The position numbers and the translations under genes were made by a program. DNA of 8,475 nucleotides from assembly GCA_045118075.1 (NCBI GenBank), contig JBGUOI010000287.1:1-8475 (forward strand), in the 5' to 3' direction. Shown here piece by piece: positions 1-7,248 of this stretch; the stretch's first letter is position 1, and each line of letters opens with the position of its first letter. The stretch is from Merdiplasma sp045118075. GTDB lineage: Bacteria; Bacillota; Clostridia; Lachnospirales; Lachnospiraceae. The notes under the pieces are model-generated. The model saw nothing but the letters and a program-made list of their open reading frames with translations. It did not search any database and was not told the DNA's origin.

Positions 1-1552
1 CTCCGGCGGCCAGCAGCTTCCCGGCCGCTGCCAGGTCATCTTCGCTCATGGTACCGTCATGCTCCACTTCGAGCACCATTAATGATCCATCCCGATAAGC
101 CCGCATGCACAGGTTCCCGCCCCTCCGCGGGGTGAGATCATGCTCCACTGCGTTTTCCGCAAGAGGCTGCAGGATAAGGCGCGGCACAAGCGTATCCAGC
201 AGGCTCTCGTCGATCTCCTTCCCGATCTCCAGCCGCTCTCCGAGGCGCTGCCGGATAATATAGAGATAAGCGTCGGCGTAACCAAGCTCCTCACGAAGCG
301 GGACCTGGCTTCTTCCGTCCCGTCCCAGTGCACCGTCCATCATGGTCGAGAGTGCTTCGATCATGGCACTGACATCCTCGCAGCCTGCAAGGCGAGCCTC
401 CCAGTTGATGACTTCCAGCGTATTATTCAGGAAATGCGGATTGATCTGCGACTGAAGCGCTTTGATCTGAGCCTGCTGCAATGCCTGCTGTTCCAGATAA
501 GACCGTTCAAACTGGTTCTTCAGCTCCGTGGACATTTCGTTAAAATGTGCGTACAGGCGTGCGAATTCGCGGCTGTTAGCCTTCGCGTCGATATGGTAGC
601 CGCGCTCCCCGTTCTCGAGCCGGTTATCAGCATCTACCAGGGTATTTACGGGCCTTGTCACATACCTGCGGAACAGGAAGATGACAGCTAAAAGCATCGG
701 CAGGACCAAAAGTACGACCAGGAGCACTGCCATACGGATCTGCGGGACCTCCCTCCACACGTTGTATGGCACAAGTTCGGCTGACAGAACGAAACCGTGT
801 CCCGATACATTTTCGTCAAGCTCATACCGCTTACCGCCTGATGCCGTATCTGTTTTGGCGGCGCTTTGCAGCGTTTTCTCCTGATCCAGCATCAGCATAT
901 CGTCAATGACCAGTCTTACCCCTTCAAATGAAGAAAGCTGGTCGAGAGACTGGAACAGGCTCTCGCGGTCACACAAAAGCACTACTGTCGCATAGGCGTT
1001 GAAATGACTGTCGAGCAGGTTCCGGGCGGCATAAAGCTCTCCTTCATATTCGAGCAGAAGTATGTCAGTATCGACACCGCTCATCTTTTCAAGTATATCC
1101 TTTTCAATATCCTCATGGTACCTGCGCTGCGCATTAAAGCCGAGGTCTCCGCGTCCGGCGGCATACGGATGAACGCCGGTTTCATCCCAGAAGCTGAGAA
1201 AGACAGCCGATATCCTCTCGTCACGGGTAAAATTCTGATTCAGGTATTCCGTCACAGCCCCGTATAAAGCCGCACTGTCCCCATCGCGCTGGTAAAGCCG
1301 GTATGCATTGCGCACCACGCCGTCGTATGAAACGGTCTTCGATGCTTCAAATACAGCGTCCATGCGCATCTCAAGCTGCTCCATGGCACTTTGCATTCTG
1401 GTCTCCAGCTCCCGGCGGGACGCCTGCTCATAGCTGCTGCCCAGCAGGTAGCCTGCCAGTGCCATGACTGCGAGCACCGGGAAGATCCAGCAAAGGAGCA
1501 CGGCCGTAACCAGACGTGCACGAAGAGATGTCGGCTGTTTCTTTCTTTCCAT
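1..1552 (-). CDS. YesM-like two-component sensor histidine kinase (partial, C-terminus outside window)
   Basis: Membrane sensor kinase that would autophosphorylate on His and pass phosphate to a response regulator, usually AraC-type in this family. The reading frame is open for 517 codons and leaves the left edge without a stop. Seen: a short basic N-terminus, TM1 at about 15-37, an extracellular sensor region at about 38-272 (probably Cache-like), TM2 at about 274-295, a HAMP linker at about 296-348, and the His_kinase motif QINPHFLNNTLEVINW with the phospho-acceptor at His373. The N box of the ATPase domain is LAENAVEHD (Asn467). The next ATPase motif reads VEHDGTM rather than the usual DNGxG. 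The ATG at 1552 follows an AAAGGA ribosome site with about 8 bases of spacing. It starts 22 bp after the GH94 stop and probably shares its transcript. The sensed ligand is unknown; a beta-linked sugar or its binding protein is inferred from the neighbour. Confidence 0.93.
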   Translation of the reverse strand, partial: MERKKQPTSLRARLVTAVLLCWIFPVLAVMALAGYLLGSSYEQASRRELETRMQSAMEQLEMRMDAVFEASKTVSYDGVVRNAYRLYQRDGDSAALYGAVTEYLNQNFTRDERISAVFLSFWDETGVHPYAAGRGDLGFNAQRRYHEDIEKDILEKMSGVDTDILLLEYEGELYAARNLLDSHFNAYATVVLLCDRESLFQSLDQLSSFEGVRLVIDDMLMLDQEKTLQSAAKTDTASGGKRYELDENVSGHGFVLSAELVPYNVWREVPQIRMAVLLVVLLVLPMLLAVIFLFRRYVTRPVNTLVDADNRLENGERGYHIDAKANSREFARLYAHFNEMSTELKNQFERSYLEQQALQQAQIKALQSQINPHFLNNTLEVINWEARLAGCEDVSAMIEALSTMMDGALGRDGRSQVPLREELGYADAYLYIIRQRLGERLEIGKEIDESLLDTLVPRLILQPLAENAVEHDLTPRRGGNLCMRAYRDGSLMVLEVEHDGTMSEDDLAAAGKLLAAG

Positions 1553-1574
1553 CGTCAATGTCCTTTTAAAAATG

Positions 1575-3956
1575 TCAGCCCATGACCACCTGCGCCCGGC
1601 AGACGCTTCCTTCCGGAAGCACAGGCAGGATATCCGTCTTTTCTCCATCAACGGTAATTAGCCGTACGCCCTTTTCCACATGTTCAGGATTTATGACATG
1701 AATATGATAGGTGCTGCCGCGCCATCTTCGCGTGACCGAAAACTCTTTCCAATCAGAAGGAATGCACGGATCCACATGCAGTCCGTCAAAATCCGGCCGG
1801 ATACCGAGAATAAACTGGGTAGCGGCATAGTACGCCCAGCCGGAAGATCCTGTCATAAACGGATGCCTTGCCCGGCCGTAAGCCGTATGATCACGGCCGA
1901 CGATAAACTGGCAATAGGTATAAGGTTCCGCTTCACGAACCTCGATCAGGTCATTTTGAAGGGCCGGACAAAGGGCATTGTAAAATTTCATTGCCCGGTT
2001 TCCCCGTCCGAGCATCGCCTCCGCGCACCACGCCCAGGGATTCGGGTGGCTGAAGATCGAACCGTTTTCCTTCAGCCCCGGATATACGCGGGTCACGAAC
2101 CCGATCCCATCATCAGGCTTCGTATAACAAGGCGCGTTGAGCATCAGTCCGTAGGGCGTATACAGGTACTCATCAACACTGTCCATGGCCATGATCCCCT
2201 GCTCATATGTTGAAGCCCCCGAGATCACCGCCCAGGTATTCGATTCCATATGCACGCGCCCCTCGGCATCGTTCTTCGTACCGATCCGGCGCCCGTCCGC
2301 TGTGATTCCGCGGATGAACCATTTCCCGTCCCACAATACCCTGCTGCAGCATTCCTTCACCTTCTGCGCCATTTGCCGGTAGTGATCCGCATCCTGAGAG
2401 CGGCCGAGGAAAGAGGCAAGTTCACAGAAATTCCCGAGTGCCCACAGATGAAGGAAGCTCACCATGGCGCTCTCGCCGCCTCCCAGGTTAAGGCAGTCGT
2501 TCCAGTCAGCGCGAAGGCCTTTGCAGATCCCGCTGGCCCCGGTTTCACGGGCTGAGAAATCGAGAATACGCTTCATGTGCTCGTAGACCGTACCCTCTTC
2601 ACCATCGGCATAACCAACCACCTGGTCCACAAAATCAAGGTCTCCGGTCTCTCGTGTATACTGCACGATGGAACTGACCAGCCACAGAGCGTCATCCGCG
2701 CAGGCGTCTTTTAACCCGTGAACAAATTCACTTCGCTCAGGCGTCGGAATGACCGTCGGTGACCTGAAGGACTGCTGTTTCTCCTCCGGGAGGAACCATC
2801 GCGGTTCAAAAAGATGCAGTCCGTAACCGCTGCCGGTAAGCGCCCGAAGCAGCTCAAGCAGCCTGTCCCTGCACTTATCCGGATTGGAGTGGACCACCAT
2901 CATGGCATCCTGCGCCGTATCCCTGTAGCCGAGGCCGACGCGTCCGCCCACCTCAATAAAGGAGGTAAAACGGGAAAACATGACATTGATCTCGCTCTGA
3001 TACAGATTCCAGAGATTGATCTCCGTATTCATTCCTTCATTGGGCGTATCGATCTGCAGACATGAAAGCTTACGGTCCCAGAAGTCAGCCAGGCGCTTAA
3101 AATCCTCATCAGCACGGGCCTGAGTGTATTTCTCCCGCATCGCCTTACCAGCTTCCGCTCCGCCTTCACCGAGCAGGAACAGCATCCGGACTTCCTCTCC
3201 GGGGGCCAGCACCAGACACTTTTTGAGGCACCCGCAGTGATTGCCGCCTTTTTCGAAGCTTCCGCCGGTCTGTCCGGTCTCCACTACCAGCGGATCACGC
3301 TCCGTGCGGTATGGGCCTATAAAACTGTCACGCCGGCAGTCAAATCCGTCCGGAACAAAATCGGAGGTAAAAAACTGGTATCCGTCTTCCTCGTAATAAA
3401 GATCGTGCTCGATCACCCCGTCTTCGAAGCGGCTTCCCGCGGCATAAAGGCTCATCTGGAAATTGCGGTTGTCCATGTCCACCTGATGGAAGCTGAATTC
3501 CAGATAGGAAAAAACGCTGAGAAAGCGCTCCCTTCCGCTGTTGTTTTTCAGCCTCACATCCCAGATCTCGACCGGATCATCCATCGCCACGAAAAGCGTC
3601 TGGCTTGCCGCGATACCACTGTAATCGCATTCATATACCGAGTAACCCAGGCCGTGACGGCAGCGGTAATGCTCTTTCGGTCTGCCCACAGGCTGCCACG
3701 ATACGGACCAGTAATCTCCGTCTTTCTCATCGCGCAGGTAAACATAATGGCCGGGGCCGTCCATGGGGATCCCGTTTGGGCGAAAGCGCGTGATCCGGTG
3801 ATATTCAGAGCTTTTATAGATCAGGTAACCGCCTGCCGTGTGGTTAAATACCCCCATCATATCTCCGGTGCCGATATAGTTGGTCCATGACACAGGCAGA
3901 TCTACCCTGTCGATCACATATTCGCGCTTATCGTTATCAAAGTGGCCGTACCGCAT
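1575..3956 (-). CDS. chbP: GH94 beta-glycoside phosphorylase, N,N'-diacetylchitobiose phosphorylase-like
   Basis: Cytoplasmic enzyme that would cleave a beta-1,4-linked disaccharide with inorganic phosphate, giving an alpha-sugar-1-phosphate plus the free acceptor. The protein is 793 residues, the normal family length. From known GH94 folds: N-terminal beta-sandwich to about 265, helical linker, (alpha/alpha)6 barrel at about 300-715, C-terminal beta-sheet. Visible motifs: start MRYGHFDNDKREYVI, RVGLGYRDTAQD (Arg339, Arg345, Asp346), KGLRADWNDCLNLGGGES with proposed general acid Asp487 and Trp485, SHPNPWAW (His637) and MTGSSGWAYY (Thr702, Gly703). These match, from memory, catalytic and phosphate-binding residues of Vibrio proteolyticus chitobiose phosphorylase (Trp490, Asp492, His644, Thr709). 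Similarity to cellobiose phosphorylase is clearly lower; cellobionate phosphorylase remains an alternative. The ATG at 3956 is preferred over an in-frame GTG at 3977, because AGGAGG lies 6 bases before the ATG and the family starts with MKYG-like residues. The family is certain, the substrate is not. Confidence 0.93.
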   Translation of the reverse strand: MRYGHFDNDKREYVIDRVDLPVSWTNYIGTGDMMGVFNHTAGGYLIYKSSEYHRITRFRPNGIPMDGPGHYVYLRDEKDGDYWSVSWQPVGRPKEHYRCRHGLGYSVYECDYSGIAASQTLFVAMDDPVEIWDVRLKNNSGRERFLSVFSYLEFSFHQVDMDNRNFQMSLYAAGSRFEDGVIEHDLYYEEDGYQFFTSDFVPDGFDCRRDSFIGPYRTERDPLVVETGQTGGSFEKGGNHCGCLKKCLVLAPGEEVRMLFLLGEGGAEAGKAMREKYTQARADEDFKRLADFWDRKLSCLQIDTPNEGMNTEINLWNLYQSEINVMFSRFTSFIEVGGRVGLGYRDTAQDAMMVVHSNPDKCRDRLLELLRALTGSGYGLHLFEPRWFLPEEKQQSFRSPTVIPTPERSEFVHGLKDACADDALWLVSSIVQYTRETGDLDFVDQVVGYADGEEGTVYEHMKRILDFSARETGASGICKGLRADWNDCLNLGGGESAMVSFLHLWALGNFCELASFLGRSQDADHYRQMAQKVKECCSRVLWDGKWFIRGITADGRRIGTKNDAEGRVHMESNTWAVISGASTYEQGIMAMDSVDEYLYTPYGLMLNAPCYTKPDDGIGFVTRVYPGLKENGSIFSHPNPWAWCAEAMLGRGNRAMKFYNALCPALQNDLIEVREAEPYTYCQFIVGRDHTAYGRARHPFMTGSSGWAYYAATQFILGIRPDFDGLHVDPCIPSDWKEFSVTRRWRGSTYHIHVINPEHVEKGVRLITVDGEKTDILPVLPEGSVCRAQVVMG

Positions 3957-4029
3957 GTGAGGCCTCCTTCCTTTCACAAATCATACATCATGCCAATGTT
4001 ATTATACAGGAGGCCCCGATACGATTAAC
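3950..4029 (-). promoter_or_regulatory. Probable promoter and ribosome site of the GH94-kinase operon
   Basis: On the minus strand a perfect TATAAT lies at 4006-4001, about 45 bases before the start codon. Seventeen bases upstream sits a poor -35 match, GTTAAT (4029-4024), so an activator may be needed. The ribosome site AGGAGG, with GGAAGG just before it, lies 6 bases before the ATG at 3956. No obvious operator or cre-like site was seen. Confidence 0.5.
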
Positions 4030-4084
4030 AGGTCCCGTTCTGTTCCTTTTTGTCTCACTTTGGCTTTGGTTAAGGCGCGAATAA

Positions 4085-4112
4085 CCCCCTGCCTTCTGCT
4101 TCAGGCAGGGGG
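4085..4112 (-). terminator. Stem-loop terminator behind the GH2 remnant
   Basis: A perfect 10-bp stem (CCCCCTGCCT at 4085-4094 with its complement at 4103-4112) encloses an 8-base loop. It begins 8 bases after the GH2 stop codon. On the minus strand it is followed by TTATT, a short, weak T-tract. Placement and GC-rich stem support an intrinsic terminator for the GH2 gene, insulating the GH94 promoter downstream. Confidence 0.7.
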
Positions 4113-4120
4113 GATCATTC

Positions 4121-4706
4121 TTATACCAGTTTTTCGAATGTGTCCATGATTTCTTTGTTGACCTGCGTTATTTTTTCTCTCTCGATCTTCAGGACTTCTC
4201 TGTCATATGTCAGCAGGCCGTTGGTCTCATCTTCCACATCAGATACTTCGGTGTAAACTGAGGCGCTTAAGCCGTTCGCAAGATTTCCCAGGACATCACG
4301 CCTCCAGAGCGTCTCGATCGCCCAGGTCAACTCTGTGCGGGAATGGTATTTCCTGTATCCGAATTCCTTGTCTGTCAAACTGCGATCCGTCATATGCCAG
4401 GAATAGCCTCCGAATTCCGACAAGGCGACGCATCGGTCCGGGTTTGGCTGCACAATCAACGGAAGGAAGAAACATACCGGGTGCGAGCATCCTGTTCACC
4501 CCGGAAAGCACAGCCTCCGGAGAAAACGGTACCAGAATCCTGCCGTCATACTGTTCCGGGAACCCGGCCGTTTTTGTAATGGCATAGTCCCAGAATCCGT
4601 TCAGGCAGATATAACTGTCTCTTTTCATCCCCGGTCTCGGGTAATCTTCCAGTACATGCTCCGGATCGATCTTTTTGCCCCACTTTGTCAAAAGTGTCTT
4701 TCCCAT
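4121..4706 (-). pseudogene. GH2 glycoside hydrolase (beta-galactosidase/glucuronidase type), internally deleted
   Basis: Two separated parts of one GH2 enzyme sit side by side in different frames. The N-terminal part (4706 to about 4467, about 80 residues, start MGKTLLTKWGKK) carries the sugar-binding jelly-roll entry, with PRPGMKRDSYICLNGFWDYAI and ILVPFSPEAVLSGVNR. The C-terminal part (about 4465 to 4121, ending at TAA) carries ALSEFGGYSW, whose Glu matches the usual GH2 nucleophile, then FGYRKYHSR and GLSASVYTEVSDVEDETNG. Most of the jelly-roll, the immunoglobulin-like domain and the barrel containing the acid/base Glu are missing, several hundred residues in all. The join near 4465-4470 shifts the frame, so translation from the start would give a 136-residue chimera ending at 4296. 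A good ribosome site (AAGGA, about 8 bases before the ATG) and a terminator remain. Neither fragment contains a stop, so the deletion looks recent. An assembly error is the main alternative. Confidence 0.88.
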
Positions 4707-4828
4707 ATCTCATTTCCTTCCCAAATTACTTTCACTTCCCGCTCCAAAACCGAATCTTACAGCTTCAGGCGACTGTAATATCGAAATAATCAACATATTT
4801 ATCATACTATATTTATATAAACCATTCC

Positions 4829-4857
4829 ATCATAAAATCAGATAGGCGGTCATTCAA
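4829..4857 (-). promoter_or_regulatory. Promoter for the GH2 remnant, overlapping the end of the acetyltransferase gene
   Basis: On the minus strand TTGAAT (4857-4852) is separated by exactly 17 bases from TATGAT (4834-4829), a strong sigma-70-like match. The -35 element covers the last codons and stop of the upstream acetyltransferase gene. A 10-bp palindrome TTTATATAAA (4812-4821) lies just downstream of the -10. The remaining 4707-4811 stretch is AT-rich leader with no gene seen. Confidence 0.55.
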
Positions 4858-5428
4858 CATGACATTTTGTCTCTTTTCTGTTGTCCAACTCCAGCCGCAT
4901 AAGCACGAGTTCCTGCCATCCGCTTATCCGCGATCGGAATCCCCTTGGATTTCTGCCGTATTCCACGAAGCCCACACTCTCGTACAGTGCAGCAGCCGCT
5001 TTGTTCGCCGACACGGCTTCCAACTCCAATTGGGCATATCCCGCTTTCCTTGCGCATTCAATGCATGCTTCTGTCAGGGCTCGCCCAATGCCCAGTCCCC
5101 AGTACGCTTTATCTATACTGATGCCAAAATCTGCCCGATGCCGGGTCTTTTCCCTGCGGCCTATACATCCGATTCCGGCCGAGCCCAAAACTGTCCCGTC
5201 CAGTTCAGCAAGAATCTCGATTTCATCGTCGCTGTCCGTTTTCTCCTGCAGATAATCCGCTTCCTGCTGTATGGTAAAAGTGTTTTCTTCAGGGTAAGTG
5301 AGCAGATAATCTGTCTGACCGTGCGTGCTTATAAATACATCAAGAAGTGCCTGCGCGTCTGCGGCTGTCCCGTTTCGGAGGATGCAGGCTCTTCCGTCTT
5401 TCAGTGTGATCGTTTTGTTATATTCCAT
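4850..5428 (-). CDS. GNAT-family N-acetyltransferase
   Basis: Predicted cytoplasmic acetyl-CoA-dependent acetyltransferase of 192 residues, a complete single GNAT domain. Seen: N-terminal strand and helix (LRNGTAADAQALLDVF, about 17-32), central strands EILAELDGTVLGSAGIG (71-87), motif A ADFGISIDKAYWGLGIGRAL (99-118) with the acetyl-CoA pyrophosphate loop GLGIGR at 111-116, and motif B ANKAAAALYESVGF (141-154). The substrate cannot be read from the sequence; small amines, antibiotics or protein N-termini are all possible. The ATG at 5428 is chosen over an upstream TTG at 5467; it overlaps the last 11 bases of the TetR gene and suggests translational coupling. Its ribosome site (GAAGAG, about 6 bases before ATG) is weaker than the others in the operon. 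It is the last gene of the four-gene operon, and no terminator was seen after it. Confidence 0.9.
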   Translation of the reverse strand: MEYNKTITLKDGRACILRNGTAADAQALLDVFISTHGQTDYLLTYPEENTFTIQQEADYLQEKTDSDDEIEILAELDGTVLGSAGIGCIGRREKTRHRADFGISIDKAYWGLGIGRALTEACIECARKAGYAQLELEAVSANKAAAALYESVGFVEYGRNPRGFRSRISGWQELVLMRLELDNRKETKCHVE

Positions 5429-6047
5429 TTTTATCTCTTCCCGAATCAAAACCAAGGGAGCCATCAATTCCTATGCTCCCAAGCATCTTCATGCCCATCT
5501 CATACATCATGCGGATGGCTTCATCTTTCGGTAACCGATAGCTGTCAAACATCATCATGACAGCCAGCCCGTGTGTATAGATGACCACGTCCCTGACAAC
5601 TTTTCCTATATCCTCAGCGGAAACATCGTACTGGGCGGTAAGCATTTGAAAAGCTTCTTCATTAAACTGGATCTCAAATATACTTTTATCGGTGTATATA
5701 TGCTCTCCAATCGTCTCTGCAGGATCATCGACATTCACGAACCGGAATACATTCGGATGATCACAGGCACCGGATAGATAATGCTTCCCGGAAATGAAAA
5801 ATGCCTCTATCGCCTCCCTGCCCTGCATGGCATTCTCCAGCGGGCTATACAGCCTCATCGCTGCATATTTGAACAATTCCTTTTTAAGCTCTGTCATACT
5901 TCCGAACTGCCAGGATACCGGCTGCGTGGAACACCCGAGCCTGGATGCAATGGATTTGATCGCCACAGCGCCTATGCCTGATTCATCCAGCAGCTCATAC
6001 GCTGTTTCCAAAATCATTTCCCTGGTTATCTTTGTCTTTCGTCCCAT
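5418..6047 (-). CDS. TetR/AcrR-family transcriptional regulator
   Basis: Predicted homodimeric DNA-binding repressor of 209 residues, normal for the family. The N-terminal TetR domain runs TREMILETAYELLDESGI (8-25), then the helix-turn-helix IKSIASRLGCSTQPVSWQFG (30-49), then the linking helix SMTELKKELF (50-59). The remainder is a helical ligand-binding and dimerisation domain, rich in Met and aromatic residues near 160-190, consistent with a hydrophobic inducer pocket; no specific ligand can be named. The ATG at 6047 is preferred over a more upstream in-frame start at 6095 because AGGAG lies about 8 bases before it and the residues after it match the usual TetR start. It begins 11 bases after the stop of the preceding flavodoxin-like gene. 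The large inverted repeat before the first gene of this operon (7249-7286) is the likely operator, giving autoregulation. Confidence 0.94.
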   Translation of the reverse strand: MGRKTKITREMILETAYELLDESGIGAVAIKSIASRLGCSTQPVSWQFGSMTELKKELFKYAAMRLYSPLENAMQGREAIEAFFISGKHYLSGACDHPNVFRFVNVDDPAETIGEHIYTDKSIFEIQFNEEAFQMLTAQYDVSAEDIGKVVRDVVIYTHGLAVMMMFDSYRLPKDEAIRMMYEMGMKMLGSIGIDGSLGFDSGRDKNGI

Positions 6048-6058
6048 GATCCGTGCTC

Positions 6059-6709
6059 CTATTGGTAAGGCTTGCAGTCCAAAGGCCTTGTGCATCCCCA
6101 GCCCTGTGATATTTTGGTAAACAAGGTCCTGCCGACCGTTTTAAAGACCACGCCAAGGATCAGCCGCATGGGGAGCGGCAATGTCTCGTGCCCGGTAAAT
6201 GCTCTGCATTTATCCGTATCAAATCCGGCATTCCTGGCATATTCGCGGCCCATCTCCGTATATGGTCCGGTGACTTTATCCCTCTGTCCGCCTTCAAAGA
6301 ATCTTATACTGAAATTGTCGCCTTTGACAAGTGTCCCGGCATATTCGCATCCAAGATATCCCGTCAGTTTTTCCAGATAGGCTTCTCCGCATCGAAGCTG
6401 TATTCCCTCCGCAAATCCGCTCTGCAGTATATAAGCTATCCTCGTACCGTCATTCTTGGGGGACAGCGTTTCGAGAAATTCCATCAAAAGCCCCGGGATG
6501 CACTCCACGTAAAGAGGAAGCGCGATCAGGATATTGGTGTTGGCGTAATAAGCCGCACGGATGTCATCCCACTGTTTTTTGTCCGATATCTCGTACTGTT
6601 CAAATGTCGTTCCGTTCTCACACATTCCCCGGGTAAATTTATCGATTATTTTATCCGTATTACTGAACTTTTTGACCCGGGGACTTCCGTTAATGATCAG
6701 CACATGCAT
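6059..6709 (-). CDS. Flavodoxin-fold NAD(P)H-dependent oxidoreductase
   Basis: Predicted cytoplasmic FMN-binding protein of 216 residues. The first strand and phosphate loop read MHVLIINGSPR (1-11), the classical FMN-phosphate site of the NADPH-dependent FMN reductase/flavodoxin_2 group. The second flavin loop region reads ILIALPLYVECIPGLLMEFL (60-79), in which LPLYVE sits where these proteins contact the isoalloxazine ring. The C-terminus has an extra tail with two cysteines (GWGCTRPLDCKPYQ). The start is ATG at 6709 with AGGAGG 7 bases before it, and it overlaps the end of the upstream partner by 13 bases, so the two are probably translated together. Substrate unknown: quinone, nitro or azo reduction, or electron transfer to the partner, are possible for this fold. 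Confidence 0.88.
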   Translation of the reverse strand: MHVLIINGSPRVKKFSNTDKIIDKFTRGMCENGTTFEQYEISDKKQWDDIRAAYYANTNILIALPLYVECIPGLLMEFLETLSPKNDGTRIAYILQSGFAEGIQLRCGEAYLEKLTGYLGCEYAGTLVKGDNFSIRFFEGGQRDKVTGPYTEMGREYARNAGFDTDKCRAFTGHETLPLPMRLILGVVFKTVGRTLFTKISQGWGCTRPLDCKPYQ

Positions 6710-7203
6710 GCTGCCGCCTCCTTTACTTCTTCGGATGAGTAAACTCCGAGTGAATTGCTCCCCATATTCAATGCAGCCCGTTTAAGCCACCTGTCCAGAT
6801 ATTCCCTGTCGGCATCTCCCTTATAGATAATGCCCATATCTGTCCTTTGGTCATAACGCGCAACATGACGCATCTGGTCACCGTTGAATTTAAGGTACAT
6901 GGTCATTATCGGCAGTATCCTGTCGAAAATGTTCTTGCCCTTATGATCTATAAAGCCCAATGCTGTTGATGTTATTACCCATAACTGGTCCGCATGGATG
7001 ATCTTCTTTAAGATGATCTCATAGTCATCTTTGATCGAACACTCTCCCGGAGTCTTAAGCCAGCAATAGTTGCATCCTATGCAATGACTGATGTTCAGTC
7101 CGGCAGCTTCCACCACCTCCGGCCGGGCGCCGCTTCCCGCAGCCCTCTCTTTTATCTCGTCGGTTATAGACGTATCCGAAGTGGTATTTACAATCAGAAC
7201 CAT
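6697..7203 (-). CDS. Small flavodoxin-family protein with a four-cysteine motif (FMN reductase or iron-sulfur flavoprotein-like)
   Basis: Predicted 168-residue flavodoxin-fold protein, first gene of the operon. The first strand is VLIVNTTSD, with the FMN phosphate loop altered from the common NGSPR. Residues 40-60 carry HCIGCNYCWLKTPGECSIKD, with Cys41, Cys44, Cys47 and Cys55 spaced C-x2-C-x2-C-x7-C. This spacing fits the compact motif that holds a 4Fe-4S cluster in archaeal/clostridial iron-sulfur flavoproteins, though many flavodoxin-like proteins with the same CxGCxxCW...PGxC pattern are annotated only as FMN reductases. The typical later flavin segment appears as ITSTALGFIDHKGKNIFDR, lacking the usual Tyr. 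ATG at 7203 has AGGAGG 6 bases before it. It may pass electrons to the overlapping second flavoprotein; that is inference. Confidence 0.87.
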   Translation of the reverse strand: MVLIVNTTSDTSITDEIKERAAGSGARPEVVEAAGLNISHCIGCNYCWLKTPGECSIKDDYEIILKKIIHADQLWVITSTALGFIDHKGKNIFDRILPIMTMYLKFNGDQMRHVARYDQRTDMGIIYKGDADREYLDRWLKRAALNMGSNSLGVYSSEEVKEAAACMC

Positions 7204-7248
7204 CCTTCTCCTCCTTTAACGAATTAAGAAGCTCTAGTAAAAATGCAA

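Noticed and set aside
140..691. Plus-strand open frame of 183 codons
   Set aside because: It mirrors the kinase coding region; the minus-strand frame carries the HAMP, His-box and N-box motifs.
1..1552. Possible broken kinase gene, since no complete frame ends inside the window
   Set aside because: Translating all 517 codons shows no stop or frameshift; the gene simply continues past the left edge.
3237..3890. Plus-strand open frame of 217 codons
   Set aside because: It lies opposite the GH94 gene, has no ribosome site I could see and its translation shows no recognisable domain.
3957..3977. Upstream GTG start adding 7 residues to the GH94 protein
   Set aside because: The added codons would overlap the AGGAGG ribosome site of the ATG at 3956, and family members begin at the MRYG position.
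4085..4112. GC-rich inverted repeat as a mobile-element end
   Set aside because: It sits right after a stop codon, has a hairpin-sized loop and has no transposase or matching copy nearby, so a terminator is the simpler reading.
5429..5467. Upstream TTG start for the acetyltransferase
   Set aside because: It would lengthen the overlap with the TetR gene to 50 bases and add residues not typical of GNAT proteins; the ATG at 5428 fits coupling better.
4859..5560. Plus-strand open frame of 233 codons
   Set aside because: It is antisense to the acetyltransferase and the TetR gene, both of which have clear family motifs; the plus-strand product resembles nothing known.
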